Assembly: GCA_003243195.1 (NCBI GenBank)
Contig: QFQI01000015.1
Location: forward strand, 1 to 53,680
Length of the DNA stretch: 53,680 nucleotides
From: Sphingomonas taxi
GTDB taxonomy: Bacteria; Pseudomonadota; Alphaproteobacteria; Sphingomonadales; Sphingomonadaceae
Direction of reading: 5' to 3'
Every line of letters begins with the position of its first letter. The first letter of the stretch is position 1. The notes beneath the pieces were generated by a model. That model made no database searches. It was not told where the DNA came from and saw only the letters and a program-made list of their open reading frames with translations. Position numbers and translations under genes: made by a program. Positions 16,015 through 24,968 of this stretch are shown here, piece after piece.

Positions 16015-16785
16015 CTAGGTCCCGGCATAAGCGTCGGCCAGCGCGGCCAGCGACGCATGGCGCGTCATGTCCAGGTGCAGCGGCGTCACCGCGATCCACC
16101 CCTGCGTCACCGCCGCCAGGTCGGTGTCGTTGTCGTCCCCCGGCGCGACGCCGCCCAGCGACAGCCAGTGATAATCGTAGCCGCGCGGATCGGTGCGCCG
16201 GTCGAAGCGCGCCCGGCCATAGTCGCGCAGGCCGTGCGGCACGACGCGTACGCCCTTCACCGGCCCGGCCTCGGGTGCGGGGAAGTTGATGTTGACCATC
16301 GAACGCGGCGCCCAGTCGGCCTCCAGCAGCGGACGCAGCACGCGTGCGCCCCATTCCTCCGCGATCGCGAAGGATACGTCGTCGCCGGGTTCGCGCCGGC
16401 CGTAACGCTGGCTGAGCGCGACCGAACGCACGCCGGCAAGCGCGCCCTCCATCGCGGCGGAGACGGTGCCGGAATACATCACGTCCTCCGCGACATTCCC
16501 GCCGCGATTGACGCCCGACAGGATCAGGTCCGGCGGCGTGTCCTTCATCGCCTCCGCCAGCGCGAACATCACGGCGTCGGTCGGCGTGCCCGCGACCGTG
16601 TAGCGCCGGTCGGCCATGCGCCGCACGCGCAGCGGTCGCGTCAGCGACAGCGAGCGCCCGGTGCCCGACTGTTCCTCCGCCGGCGCGCATATCCACACGT
16701 CGTCGGACAGTTGCGCCGCGATCCGCTCCAGCACCGCCAGGCCGGGGGCGTGGTAGCCGTCGTCGTTGGACAGCAGGATCCGCAT
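16015..16785 (-). CDS. surE: 5'/3'-nucleotidase SurE
   Basis: Metal-dependent nucleoside monophosphate phosphatase linked to stationary-phase survival; 256 aa. N-terminal MRILLSNDDGYHAPGL holds the catalytic Asp pair, with APAEEQSGTGRSLSLT, GTPTDAVMFA, LSGVNRGGNVAEDVMYSGTV and PHGLRDYGRARF downstream. It starts four bases after the serS stop and is followed nine bases on by the nlpD-like gene. The pcm gene often found between surE and nlpD is absent. Confidence 0.97.
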   Translation of the reverse strand: MRILLSNDDGYHAPGLAVLERIAAQLSDDVWICAPAEEQSGTGRSLSLTRPLRVRRMADRRYTVAGTPTDAVMFALAEAMKDTPPDLILSGVNRGGNVAEDVMYSGTVSAAMEGALAGVRSVALSQRYGRREPGDDVSFAIAEEWGARVLRPLLEADWAPRSMVNINFPAPEAGPVKGVRVVPHGLRDYGRARFDRRTDPRGYDYHWLSLGGVAPGDDNDTDLAAVTQGWIAVTPLHLDMTRHASLAALADAYAGT

Positions 16786-16789
16786 CGCG

Positions 16790-18067
16790 TCAGCGCGGCG
16801 CCAGCACGGTCAGGCCACCCAGATAGGGTTGCAGCGCCGCGGGCACCGCGACCGATCCGTCCGCCTGCTGATAATTCTCCAGCACCGCCACCAGCGTGCG
16901 CCCGACCGCCAGCCCGGAGCCGTTGAGCGTATGCACGAAGCGGGTCGCCTTCTCGCCTTCCGGCCGATAGCGCGCGTTCATGCGGCGCGCCTGGAAATCG
17001 GTGCAGGTCGAGCAGCTCGAAATCTCGCGATAGCGCTGCTGGCCGGGCAACCAGACCTCCAAGTCATAGGTGCGCGCGGCGGTGAAGCCCATGTCGCCGC
17101 TGCACAATTTCATCCGGCGATAGGCCAGCCCCAGCGCGTCCAGCACGCCCTCCGCGCAGGCGGTCATCCGCTCATGCTCCTCCTCGCTCGCCTCCGGCGC
17201 GACGATCGACACCATCTCCACCTTGTCGAACTGGTGCTGGCGGATGTAGCCGCGCGTGTCGCGTCCCGCCGCTCCCGCCTCCGACCGGAAGCACGGCGTC
17301 AGCGCCGCGAAGCGCAGCGGCAGCGCTTCATGGGCGAGGATCTTCTCGCGCACGATATTGGTCAGCGACACCTCGGCGGTCGGGATCAGCCAGCGGCCAT
17401 CGGTGGTGCGGAACAGATCCTCGGCGAACTTGGGCAATTGCCCGGTGCCGAACACCGCCTCGTCGCGCACCAGCAGCGGCGGCGCGACTTCCTCGAAGCC
17501 ATGCTGCTGCGTCAGCCGATCGAGCATGAACTGCCCCAACGCGCGTTGCAGCCGCGCCGCACCGCCACGCACCAGCGTGAAGCGCGCGCCGGCGATCGCG
17601 ACGCCGGTTTCGAAATCCAGCCCCAGCGCCGGGCCGATCGCGTCATGTTCGCGCGGGGCGAAGGCGAAGTCGGGGCGCGTGCCGCGTTCGTGAACCAGCG
17701 CGTTGTCGTCCTCGTCCGCGCCGTCCGGCACGTCGGGGGCGGGCACGTTGGGGAGGGCGGCCAGCGCGGCGTCCAGCTCGGCGGCGGCGCGCGCTTCCTC
17801 GGCCTCCAGCTCCGGCAGGCGCTGCTTCAGCGTCGCGACCTCCGACATCAGCGCGGCGGCCGCGGCCTCGTCCTTGCTGGCGCGCGCCGCGCCGATCGCC
17901 TTCGACGCTTCGTTGCGACGCGCCTGCGCGGCCTGCGCCTCGGTCGCGGCCTCGCGGCGGCGGCGGTCGAGCGCGACCAGCGTGTCGGCGCAGGCGGCGA
18001 GGCCGCGTTTCGCCATCGCGGCGTCGAAGGCGGCGGGATCGTCGCGGATCAGGCGGATGTCGTGCAT
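16790..18067 (-). CDS. serS: Seryl-tRNA synthetase
   Basis: Class II synthetase charging tRNA-Ser and tRNA-Sec types; 425 aa. An N-terminal coiled-coil arm (about residues 30-100, rich in Ala/Glu/Arg) reads the long variable arm of tRNA-Ser; the catalytic core has TAEVSLTNIV (motif preceding 2), FRSEAGAAGRDTRGYIRQHQF (motif 2) and NGSGLAVGRTLVAVLENYQ (motif 3). ATG 18067 gives the canonical MHDIRLIRDDP start; the longer frame upstream lacks homology. First gene of the serS-surE-nlpD-tyrS operon. Confidence 0.98.
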   Translation of the reverse strand: MHDIRLIRDDPAAFDAAMAKRGLAACADTLVALDRRRREAATEAQAAQARRNEASKAIGAARASKDEAAAAALMSEVATLKQRLPELEAEEARAAAELDAALAALPNVPAPDVPDGADEDDNALVHERGTRPDFAFAPREHDAIGPALGLDFETGVAIAGARFTLVRGGAARLQRALGQFMLDRLTQQHGFEEVAPPLLVRDEAVFGTGQLPKFAEDLFRTTDGRWLIPTAEVSLTNIVREKILAHEALPLRFAALTPCFRSEAGAAGRDTRGYIRQHQFDKVEMVSIVAPEASEEEHERMTACAEGVLDALGLAYRRMKLCSGDMGFTAARTYDLEVWLPGQQRYREISSCSTCTDFQARRMNARYRPEGEKATRFVHTLNGSGLAVGRTLVAVLENYQQADGSVAVPAALQPYLGGLTVLAPR

Positions 18068-18161
18068 CGCCGCGCTATGACCGGCGTGCGGGCGGGAGGC
18101 AACCCGGCCCGCGCCCGCTGCGTTCACCAACCGACACGCAACGAGAAAAGGAGAACCCACG

Positions 18162-18602
18162 ATGCAGGTCCCCTACAAATCGGTGGTGCTGGTCGCCGAC
18201 GGGCGCAAGCTGCTGTTCCTGCGCAACGAGGGCGATGACGTCCATCCCAACCTGAAGGTCGAACATGCCGAGGAGCGCAGCAACCCGCCGACCCGCGAGC
18301 AGGCGACCGACGCCGCCGGCGGCGCTTCCTCGCCGCAGGGCGCGTCGCGCAGCTCGGTGGAGCCGACCGACTTCCACCAACTGGAGGAGGATCGCTTCGC
18401 CGCCGACGCCGCCGACCTGCTGAAGCGCCGTGCGCTGTCGAACGATTACGAATCGCTGATCGTGATCGCGCCGCCGCGCACACTGGGCGAGCTGCGCAAA
18501 CACTATCACAAGGAAGTCAGCCAGCGGCTGGCCGGGGAGCTGGACAAGGACCTGACCGGCCATCCGATCCCCGACATCGAACAGGCGCTGCTTTCCGCCT
18601 GA
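18162..18602 (+). CDS. Host attachment family protein
   Basis: A 146-aa soluble protein of the family first named for attachment of bacteria to host cells (Host_attach, PF10116). It shows the family pattern: a beta-strand start (YKSVVLVADGRKLLFLRNEG), a variable loop with Ser/Ala/Gly (about 45-70), HQLEEDRFAADAADLLKRRA, LIVIAPPRTLGELRKHYH and the end LDKDLTGHPIPDIEQALL. The structure resembles archaeal RF1/eRF1 domain-2-like proteins; the real role is not established. AAGGAGAA upstream of the ATG is a good ribosome site. Confidence 0.85.
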   Translation: MQVPYKSVVLVADGRKLLFLRNEGDDVHPNLKVEHAEERSNPPTREQATDAAGGASSPQGASRSSVEPTDFHQLEEDRFAADAADLLKRRALSNDYESLIVIAPPRTLGELRKHYHKEVSQRLAGELDKDLTGHPIPDIEQALLSA

Positions 18603-18635
18603 CGGGGCGCTTACCCACCTGTTCACTATTGCGAC

Positions 18636-18663
18636 AGCACGCCGTCCGTAAGGGCGGCGTGCT
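18636..18663 (+). terminator. Stem-loop terminator after the host attachment gene
   Basis: Twelve-pair stem AGCACGCCGTCC/GGGCGGCGTGCT (one G-U pair) closed by a GTAA tetraloop, about 35 bases past the stop. It lacks a T tract but is very stable and separates this gene from dksA. Confidence 0.6.
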
Positions 18664-18756
18664 CGCTTGTCGTACGCCCGACGCGCGACTATAGGCGCCC
18701 CGACGGGGGCGTGCAGAGATGCTGACGACATCCTGAACGCGGCGGGAGGTAAGTCG

Positions 18757-19224
18757 ATGGCGACGGCGATGATGCGTATCGGTGACAGGCTCGACGAAAC
18801 GTTGGCACCCGCCAACGACGCGCCGGACGGCTATCGTCCGATGCCGGATGAAGTGTTCATGAACCCGCGCCAGCAGGCGTATTTCCGGCGCAAGCTGCTC
18901 GACTGGAAGGAAGCGATCCGCCGGGAATCGCAGGGAACGCTGTCGCAATTGCAGGTCGATTCGCTGCGGGAGGCCGATCTCAACGATCGCGCGTCCAGCG
19001 AGGCGGACTGGTCGCTCGAACTGCGCACCCGCGATCGCCAGCGCAAGCTGATTTCGAAGATCGACGCCGCGCTGCGCCGCCTGGAAGAAGGCGAGTACGG
19101 CTATTGCGAAGTGACCGGCGAGCCGATCAGCCTGGGACGGCTGGAGGCGCGACCGATCGCCACGATGACGGTCGAGGCGCAGGAACGGCACGAACGCGCC
19201 GAAAAGGTTTCCCGCGACGATTGA
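18757..19224 (+). CDS. dksA: RNA polymerase-binding transcription factor DksA
   Basis: Binds the RNA polymerase secondary channel and works with ppGpp in the stringent response; 155 aa. The coiled coil (about 50-100) carries DLNDRASSEADWSLELRTRDR, with the acidic tip residues. The C-terminal globular domain reads YGYCEVTGEPISLGRLEARP and AQERHERAEKVSRDD. Only one of the four zinc-finger cysteines (C117) remains, which is usual for alphaproteobacterial DksA and implies a zinc-free fold. The start at ATG 18757 is supported by GGGAGGTAAG; an extension upstream lacks homology. Confidence 0.96.
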   Translation: MATAMMRIGDRLDETLAPANDAPDGYRPMPDEVFMNPRQQAYFRRKLLDWKEAIRRESQGTLSQLQVDSLREADLNDRASSEADWSLELRTRDRQRKLISKIDAALRRLEEGEYGYCEVTGEPISLGRLEARPIATMTVEAQERHERAEKVSRDD

Positions 19225-19299
19225 CGCGCGCGCACGCCGGTAATGATTGGTAAACCTTTCGGGCGGTAGCGCTGCCATGGATTGTGGGCGGTGAGCGTG

Positions 19300-19632
19300 A
19301 TGGGACAATTGGAACGCAGCGTGGTGGACCGGCAGACGACATCCGTGCAGCGGGACGACCGGGGACGCGGCGACGTCCACGTCTCCGCGCGGATGCGGAT
19401 CAGCGACGACGACGCCGGTTTCCTGGTGCGGATCCGCAACCTGTCGCCCGGCGGGCTGATGGCCGAACTGCCGCATCCCCTGCCACCCGACAGCACGGTG
19501 GCGGTGAAGCTGAACGGCATCGGCTGGACCGCCGGACGCGTCGTCTGGCAGACCGAGGGGCGCACGGGCGTCGCCTTCGATCAGCCGGTCGACCTCGATC
19601 TGGTGCAGCAGGCCGGCGGCACGCCGGACTGA
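19300..19632 (+). CDS. PilZ domain protein
   Basis: Predicted single PilZ domain, 110 aa. N-terminal basic stretch RDDRGRGDVHVSARMR followed by RIRNLSPGGLMAELP, which matches the N/DxSxxG motif, and a barrel with INGIGWTAGRVVWQTEGRTGVAFDQ-like pattern. A weak GGTGAG precedes ATG 19300; GTG 19291 is also possible. It follows dksA by 75 bases and may be co-transcribed. As a c-di-GMP receptor it lacks the clear RxxxR pair, so binding is uncertain. Confidence 0.78.
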   Translation: MGQLERSVVDRQTTSVQRDDRGRGDVHVSARMRISDDDAGFLVRIRNLSPGGLMAELPHPLPPDSTVAVKLNGIGWTAGRVVWQTEGRTGVAFDQPVDLDLVQQAGGTPD

Positions 19633-19735
19633 TCGCCGGCGGCGATGGAAGCGGGGAGCCGTCCGTCGCGAGCGCGGTGACGACCCCATGTTCGCCCGGG
19701 AAGCGATCCGGGCAATGACGCGGCCGGTGGCGCGC

Positions 19736-20449
19736 TTACCCTTCCGGCGGCACCGGCGGCGCGTCGTCGCCCAGCGTCAGCCCGTGGCGCATCAGCATCG
19801 GCACGTTGGCGATCGCGAACAGCATCGTCATGGGGATCACCACCCACACCTTGTAGATCGCCCACAGATCCCAGCCGCGCTGCGCGCCCACCGCCACCGC
19901 CGCGCCACGCCACACGGCCTCGTTCGCCACGGCCATGATCGCGAAGAACCATACCCAGTTGAGCGTCAGCCGCCGCCACCCGCTTTCGCGTAGGCCCGGA
20001 TAGCTGCTGCCCATCAATTGCTGCAGCAACGGGCGCCCGGTCGCCACGCCAAACCCCAGCACCGCCGCCAGCAGCACATAGACGATCGTGGGCTTGGTCT
20101 GGATGAAGCGCGGGTCGCGGAAATACATCGTCAGCCCGCCGAACACGATCACCAGCCCGGCCGAGATCAGCAGCATCGGCGGCACCCGCCCCAGCTTCGC
20201 CCTGGCGATCACCAGCGCGACGCCGCTGGCGATCACGAACACCGCCGTGGCGACGATCACCCGTGCCAGCAGCAGCGCCTCGACCCGCCCCAGATCCGAC
20301 AGGGTGGAGGTGAACGTCGCGACGATCCGGCGCGCCGTTTCGCCGGGCAGCAGGAAATTCGCCGCGAAGAACAGCGCCAGCGGACCATAGTCGACCAGCG
20401 CGCGAACGCCGCCGTGGCCATCGCGCTGCGTGCCTTCCCGCCCGCTCAT
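19736..20449 (-). CDS. yciB: Inner membrane-spanning protein YciB (septation protein A family)
   Basis: Polytopic inner-membrane protein of 237 aa with five to six hydrophobic segments. The family pattern is seen in DYGPLALFFAANFLLPG, LTMYFRDPRFIQTKPTIVYVLL, GWRRLTLNWVWFFAIMAVANEAVWR and WAIYKVWVVIPMTMLFAIAN. YciB proteins have been linked to cell division and envelope integrity. Start overlaps the ftsY stop by ATGA, so it is the last gene of mtaB-ftsY-yciB. Confidence 0.95.
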   Translation of the reverse strand: MSGREGTQRDGHGGVRALVDYGPLALFFAANFLLPGETARRIVATFTSTLSDLGRVEALLLARVIVATAVFVIASGVALVIARAKLGRVPPMLLISAGLVIVFGGLTMYFRDPRFIQTKPTIVYVLLAAVLGFGVATGRPLLQQLMGSSYPGLRESGWRRLTLNWVWFFAIMAVANEAVWRGAAVAVGAQRGWDLWAIYKVWVVIPMTMLFAIANVPMLMRHGLTLGDDAPPVPPEG

Positions 20450-21390
20450 CGCCGCTTGCTCCCCTCGATCGCGGCATCGACACCGGCGATGATCCGGCTC
20501 ACCTCGCGCGCGTCGAACGGGCGCAGGTCGTCCATCTGCTCGCCGACGCCGATCGCGTGGATCGGCAGGCCGTAGCGTTCGGCCGCCGCCACCAGCACGC
20601 CGCCGCGCGCGGTGCCGTCCAGCTTGGTCATCACCAGCCCGGTGACGCCCGCCACTTCCTTGAACACCTCGATCTGGCTCAGCGCATTCTGCCCGGTGGT
20701 CGCATCCAGCACCAGCAGCACGTCATGCGGCGCGGCGGGGTTGAGCCGCCCGAGCACACGGCGGATCTTCGCCAGTTCGTCCATCAGCTCGCGCTTGTTC
20801 TGGAGCCGCCCGGCGGTGTCGACGATCAGCACGTCGGTGCCGATCGCGGTCGCCTGCTTCACCGCATCCCACACGATCCCGGCCGCGTCGCCGCCCTCCG
20901 GCCCGGTGACGATCGGCACGCCGATCCGCTCCGCCCATGTCTTCAGTTGCCCGATCGCGGCGGCGCGGAACGTGTCGCCCGCCGCCAGCATCACCGCATA
21001 ATCCTGTTCGAGGAACAGGTGCGCCAGCTTGGCGATCGTCGTGGTCTTGCCCGATCCGTTGACGCCGATCACCAGGATCACCTGCGGTCGCGGGAACGCG
21101 TCGATCCCGATCGGGCGCGCGACCTGCGCCAGCACCTTTTCCACCTCCTCGGCGACGACCAGACGGATGCCGAGCTCCTCCATGTCGCGCTCGAACGTCC
21201 CCTCCGCCAGCCGTTCGCGCACCTTGCCGGCGGTCTGCGGACCCAGGTCGGACGCGATCAGCGCCTCCTCCACCTCGTCCAGCGTCCGCTCGTCGAGTCG
21301 TGCGCCGCCCAGCCCGGCTAGGTTGCCGACCAGCCGGTCGGACGTGCGGCGGAAGCCGCCCAGCAGCTTGTCGTGCCAGCTCGTGCTCAT
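20446..21390 (-). CDS. ftsY: Signal recognition particle receptor FtsY
   Basis: SRP receptor GTPase that docks ribosome-SRP complexes at the membrane. 314 aa, with the NG core only and little of the acidic A domain found in E. coli. Motifs: GVNGSGKTTTIAKLAHLF (G1), GDTFRAAAIGQLKTWAERIGVP, IVDTAGRLQNK (G3), LVMTKLDGTARGGVLVAAAE (G4) and GVGEQMDDLRPFDA. It is flanked by four-base overlaps with mtaB and yciB. The partner gene ffh is present at 23345 on the other strand. Confidence 0.98.
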   Translation of the reverse strand: MSTSWHDKLLGGFRRTSDRLVGNLAGLGGARLDERTLDEVEEALIASDLGPQTAGKVRERLAEGTFERDMEELGIRLVVAEEVEKVLAQVARPIGIDAFPRPQVILVIGVNGSGKTTTIAKLAHLFLEQDYAVMLAAGDTFRAAAIGQLKTWAERIGVPIVTGPEGGDAAGIVWDAVKQATAIGTDVLIVDTAGRLQNKRELMDELAKIRRVLGRLNPAAPHDVLLVLDATTGQNALSQIEVFKEVAGVTGLVMTKLDGTARGGVLVAAAERYGLPIHAIGVGEQMDDLRPFDAREVSRIIAGVDAAIEGSKRR

Positions 21391-22565
21391 GCAATGGTTC
21401 CGGTGAGATGGTCGGGCGCGGCGGCGGTGACGGTCACCGCGACGATGCTGCCGACAGGATGGGGGGCGGGGAGGCGAACCTCCGCGAAATCGGGAGCATG
21501 GCCGCGATCGCCGGGGCGCTCGACCAGCACCGCCTGCACGGTGCCGACCTGCGCCGCGAGCCGGGCCGCGAGGCGTGCGCCGGCCGCCGCGCGCAGCCGC
21601 GCCGCACGCGCACGTGCCACGGTGGCGGCGACCTGCGGCATCCGCGCCGCCGGCGTGCCCGCGCGCGGCGAATAAGGGAAGACATGCGCGTGGCTGACGT
21701 CGCCCGCCTCGACGAACGCGAGCGTGTTGGCGAACATCGCATCGTCCTCGGTGGGAAAGCCCGCGATCAGGTCTGCGCCGATCGCGACGTCGCGCCGCGC
21801 CTTCAGCCGTTCGATCAGCCGCAGCGCGTCGCCGCGCGAATGGCGGCGTCGCATCCGCTTCAGGATCAGGTCGTCGCCAGCCTGAATCGACAGATGGACA
21901 TGCGGCATCACCCGCGGTTGCTGCGTCAGCAGCGCGAGCAGGTGATCGTCCACCGCCGCGGGATCGAGCGACGACAGCCGCACCCGCTCCAGTCCCGGCA
22001 CGTCCGCGAGCAACCGTTCGACCAGCACGCCCAGCGTCGCGCCGCGATCGTCGTAGCTGGCCAGGTCCACTCCGCTCAGCACCACTTCGCGCTGCCCGGC
22101 CTCGACCAGCGCCGCGACGCGCATCACGACCTCGCCGACGGGATCGGCGCGGTTGCGCCCACGTCCCTGCGGGATCGCGCAGAAGGTGCAGTGATGATCG
22201 CAGCCGTTCTGCACCCCGATGAACGCGCGGGTCTGCGCGCGTGGGCGCGGGGCGTTCGGCCGCGCGCCCCAGGTGGAGGGCAGCAGCTTGGCGGCGTTGG
22301 CGACGATGCGGTCGACCTCCGGCATCGCGGCGAAGCCGGCGCGGTCCATCTCGGACGCGCAGCCGGTCACCACCAGTTCGGCGTCCGGCCGCGCGCGGCG
22401 CAGGCGGCGGATCGCGACGCGTGTGTCCTTCACCGCCTGGTTGGTGACGCCGCAGCCGTTCACCACCGCGACGTGCGCGCCCGCCATCTGGCGGATCGCC
22501 GCGCTTTCGGCGATGTTGAGGCGGCAGCCGAGCGTCACGACCTCGGGCTGATGGGAAGACGACAT
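21387..22565 (-). CDS. mtaB: tRNA t6A37 methylthiotransferase MtaB
   Basis: Radical-SAM methylthiotransferase that converts t6A37 to ms2t6A in ANN-decoding tRNAs; 392 aa. The N-terminal UPF0004 domain has VVTLGCRLN, VVNGCGVTNQAV and VTGCASE (three cluster cysteines); the radical-SAM motif is NGCDHHCTFCAIPQGRGRNR (CxxxCxxC). DLIAGFPTEDDAMF and HAHVFPYSPRAGTPAARMPQV follow, then a TRAM-like end. Leads the mtaB-ftsY-yciB operon and diverges from the DUF924 gene. Confidence 0.96.
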   Translation of the reverse strand: MSSSHQPEVVTLGCRLNIAESAAIRQMAGAHVAVVNGCGVTNQAVKDTRVAIRRLRRARPDAELVVTGCASEMDRAGFAAMPEVDRIVANAAKLLPSTWGARPNAPRPRAQTRAFIGVQNGCDHHCTFCAIPQGRGRNRADPVGEVVMRVAALVEAGQREVVLSGVDLASYDDRGATLGVLVERLLADVPGLERVRLSSLDPAAVDDHLLALLTQQPRVMPHVHLSIQAGDDLILKRMRRRHSRGDALRLIERLKARRDVAIGADLIAGFPTEDDAMFANTLAFVEAGDVSHAHVFPYSPRAGTPAARMPQVAATVARARAARLRAAAGARLAARLAAQVGTVQAVLVERPGDRGHAPDFAEVRLPAPHPVGSIVAVTVTAAAPDHLTGTIA

Positions 22566-22580
22566 GGGGGCGATCTAGTT

Positions 22581-23135
22581 ATGACGAAGGATGAAGTCGA
22601 CTCCGCGGCGCAATCGGTCCTCGACTTCTGGTTCGCGTTGCCCTCCGAGCGGCAGTTCGGCAAGGACGATGCGCTGGACGCCGACATCCGCGACCGCTTC
22701 GGCGCCTTGCGCGATCGGGTCGCGGCGACCGGCGCGAAGGAATGGCGCGACAGCGCCCGCCACGTCCTGGCGGCGGTGATCCTGCTCGACCAATTCTCGC
22801 GCAACCTGTTTCGCGGACAGGCTGAGGCGTTCGCCGCCGACCCGCTGGCCCGCGAGTTGACCGAGCGGGCCATCGAGAGGGGCTGGGACCGGTCGCTCTC
22901 GCCCGCCGAACGCGTCTTCCTCTACATGCCGCTGATGCATGCCGAGGATGCGGCGGGGCAGGCACGCAGCGTGGCGATGTTCGAGGCGCTGGGGATCGAG
23001 GAGAATCTCGCCTTCGCGCGCGACCATGCGGAGGTGTTCGCGCGCTTCGGCCGCTTCCCGTCGCGCAATGCCGCGCTGGGGCGGGAGACGACCGCGGTGG
23101 AACAGGCGTATCTCGACGCCGGGGGCGGCTGGTAG
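22581..23135 (+). CDS. DUF924 family protein
   Basis: 184-aa all-helical soluble protein with the DUF924 signature: VLDFWFALPSERQFGKDDALDADIR, then ILLDQFSRNLFRGQAEAFAADPLA, ERVFLYMPLMHAEDAAGQ and HAEVFARFGRFPSRNAALGRE. Function unknown; the fold is TPR-like. ATG 22581 lies 15 bases from the mtaB start on the other strand. A much longer open frame upstream in this frame is antisense to mtaB and is not coding. Confidence 0.93.
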   Translation: MTKDEVDSAAQSVLDFWFALPSERQFGKDDALDADIRDRFGALRDRVAATGAKEWRDSARHVLAAVILLDQFSRNLFRGQAEAFAADPLARELTERAIERGWDRSLSPAERVFLYMPLMHAEDAAGQARSVAMFEALGIEENLAFARDHAEVFARFGRFPSRNAALGRETTAVEQAYLDAGGGW

Positions 23136-23148
23136 CGTGACGCACGGT

Positions 23149-23173
23149 CGTCATTCCCGCGCGGGGAATGACG
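23149..23173. repeat. REP-like palindrome
   Basis: Perfect inverted repeat CGTCATTCCC (23149-23158) / GGGAATGACG (23164-23173) with a five-base loop, 13 bases after the DUF924 stop. Same core as the elements at 10403 and 35041. Confidence 0.75.
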
Positions 23174-23284
23174 GAGTGCGAGGGAAAAGGGCAAAGCGGC
23201 TTGCTCCGCGCGCCACATTCCGCTAACCGGCGACCCAAGTTCCGTTGGTGAACGCATCGAGACGCGCCCCTGTGGCGCACGCTG

Positions 23285-23314
23285 GCCGGCGAGGTTTCGC
23301 CCGCCGGCGCTTTT
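23285..23314 (+). terminator. Stem-loop with short T run upstream of ffh
   Basis: GCCGGCG (23285-23291) pairs with CGCCGGC (23302-23308), followed by GC and TTTT (23311-23314). It lies about 30 bases before ffh; it may end the DUF924 transcript or attenuate ffh. Confidence 0.55.
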
Positions 23315-23344
23315 GTGTTTGGCGGCGGGAAAGGAAGGATTTGC

Positions 23345-24877
23345 ATGTTCGATAGCCTCAGCGATCGTCTTGGCGGTGTGTTCGACCGGTTGCGTGGCCG
23401 TGGCGCGCTGACCGAGGCCGACGTGCGTCAGGCGATGCGCGAGGTGCGCGTCGCGCTGCTCGAGGCGGACGTCGCGCTGCCGGTCGCGCGTCAGTTCGTC
23501 GACGAGGTGACCGAGGAGGCGATCGGCCAGAACGTCCTGCGCTCGGTCACGCCGGGGCAGCAGGTCGTCAAGATCGTCAACGATGCGCTGGTCCGCATGC
23601 TGGGTGGCGACGATCCGGAGGGCGCGGAGCTCGACCTGAGCGTCGCGCCGCCGGCGATCGTGATGATGGTCGGCCTGCAAGGGTCGGGCAAGACCACCAC
23701 CACCGCGAAGATCGCGAGGCGGCTATCGTCCAGCTCGGTGACCGGCCGTTCGGCGAAGAAGGTGCTGATGGCGTCGCTCGACGTCAATCGCCCCGCTGCG
23801 CAGGAACAGCTTGCCACGCTGGGCCGGCAGGTCGAGGTCGCGACGCTGCCGATCGTCGCCGGGCAGCAGCCGGTGGAGATCGCGCGCCGCGCGGTGCAGG
23901 CCGCGAAGCTGCAGGGCTTCGACGTGCTGATGCTCGACACCGCGGGCCGCCTGCACGTCGATCAGGCGCTGATGGACGAGATGAAGGCGGTGGCTGATGT
24001 CGCACGCCCGCAGGAAATCCTGCTGGTGGTCGATTCGCTGACCGGGCAGGACGCGGTGAACGTCGCGCAGAACTTCTCGGACCAGGTGCCGCTGACCGGC
24101 GTGGTGCTGACCCGCATGGACGGCGATGCGCGCGGCGGCGCGGCGCTGTCGATGCGCGCGGTGATCGGCAAGCCGATCAAGTTCGCGGGCGTCGGCGAGA
24201 AGCTCGACGCGCTGGAGGCGTTTCATCCCAGCCGCGTGGCGGGCCGCATCCTGGGCATGGGCGACGTGGTGTCGCTGGTCGAGCGCGCCGCGGAGTCGAT
24301 CCAGCAGGAAGACGCCGAGCGGATGGCGAACCGGCTCGCCAAGGGTCAGTTCGACATGAACGACCTGCGCAGCCAGTTGGCGCAGATGAACCGCATGGGC
24401 GGCCTGGGCGCGCTCGCCGGGATGCTGCCGGGCATGAAGAAGGCGCAGGCGGCGATGAACGCGGTGCCGGGCAGCGACAAGATGCTGGTGCACATGGATG
24501 CGATGATCGGATCGATGACGATCAAGGAACGCGCCCGGCCCGAGCTTATCAACGCCAAGCGCAAGATCCGTATCGCCAAGGGTTCCGGCACCACGGTGCA
24601 GGAGGTCAACAAGCTCCTGAAGATGCATCAGGAAATGTCCACCGCCATGAAGAAGATCAAGAAGATGGGCGGAATCAAGGGCATGATGGCGATGCTCGGC
24701 AAGGGCGGGCTCGGCGGACTGGGCAGCGCGATCGGTGGCGCCGACATGGGCGACATGATGGGCAAGCTGGGCGGGCCGGGCGGTGGACTGGGCGGGGGAT
24801 TGGGCGGCGGCCCGGGGCTCCCCGGTCTGCCGGGCGGCGGACTGCCGCCGGGGTTCAAGGGGTTCGGCAAGAAATAA
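23345..24877 (+). CDS. ffh: Signal recognition particle protein Ffh
   Basis: SRP54-type GTPase that binds signal sequences and 4.5S RNA; 510 aa. N domain (LSDRLGGVFDRLRGRGALTEADVRQ-type start), G domain with VGLQGSGKTTTTAKIARRL, SLDVNRPAAQEQL, LDTAGRLHVDQALMDE and LTRMDGDARGGAALS, then the M domain from about 330 with methionine-rich helices and an SRP-RNA-binding helix-turn-helix (SMTIKERARPELINAKRKIRIAKGSG-type). The tail after ~455 is a long Gly/Pro/Leu low-complexity stretch typical of alphaproteobacteria. ATG 23345 follows GGAAAGGAAGG. Followed by rpsP 91 bases on. Confidence 0.98.
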   Translation: MFDSLSDRLGGVFDRLRGRGALTEADVRQAMREVRVALLEADVALPVARQFVDEVTEEAIGQNVLRSVTPGQQVVKIVNDALVRMLGGDDPEGAELDLSVAPPAIVMMVGLQGSGKTTTTAKIARRLSSSSVTGRSAKKVLMASLDVNRPAAQEQLATLGRQVEVATLPIVAGQQPVEIARRAVQAAKLQGFDVLMLDTAGRLHVDQALMDEMKAVADVARPQEILLVVDSLTGQDAVNVAQNFSDQVPLTGVVLTRMDGDARGGAALSMRAVIGKPIKFAGVGEKLDALEAFHPSRVAGRILGMGDVVSLVERAAESIQQEDAERMANRLAKGQFDMNDLRSQLAQMNRMGGLGALAGMLPGMKKAQAAMNAVPGSDKMLVHMDAMIGSMTIKERARPELINAKRKIRIAKGSGTTVQEVNKLLKMHQEMSTAMKKIKKMGGIKGMMAMLGKGGLGGLGSAIGGADMGDMMGKLGGPGGGLGGGLGGGPGLPGLPGGGLPPGFKGFGKK

Positions 24878-24921
24878 CCCGCCCGTGCCGCTCGGCGGCA
24901 GGGGCGATCGACAACGAACAG

Positions 24922-24940
24922 GCCCGGCTTTCGTCCGGGC
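24922..24940 (+). other. Small hairpin in the ffh-rpsP gap
   Basis: GCCCGG/CCGGGC stem with a seven-base loop and no T tract, 29 bases upstream of rpsP. Could be a processing site or leader element of the ribosomal operon; no further evidence. Confidence 0.35.
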
Positions 24941-24968
24941 GACGATTGAAAGAAGGAAGAAGACGAAC

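Noticed and set aside
14167..16926. 919-codon open frame on the plus strand
   Set aside because: Antisense to tyrS, nlpD and surE, all with clear motifs; no family signal in the long frame.
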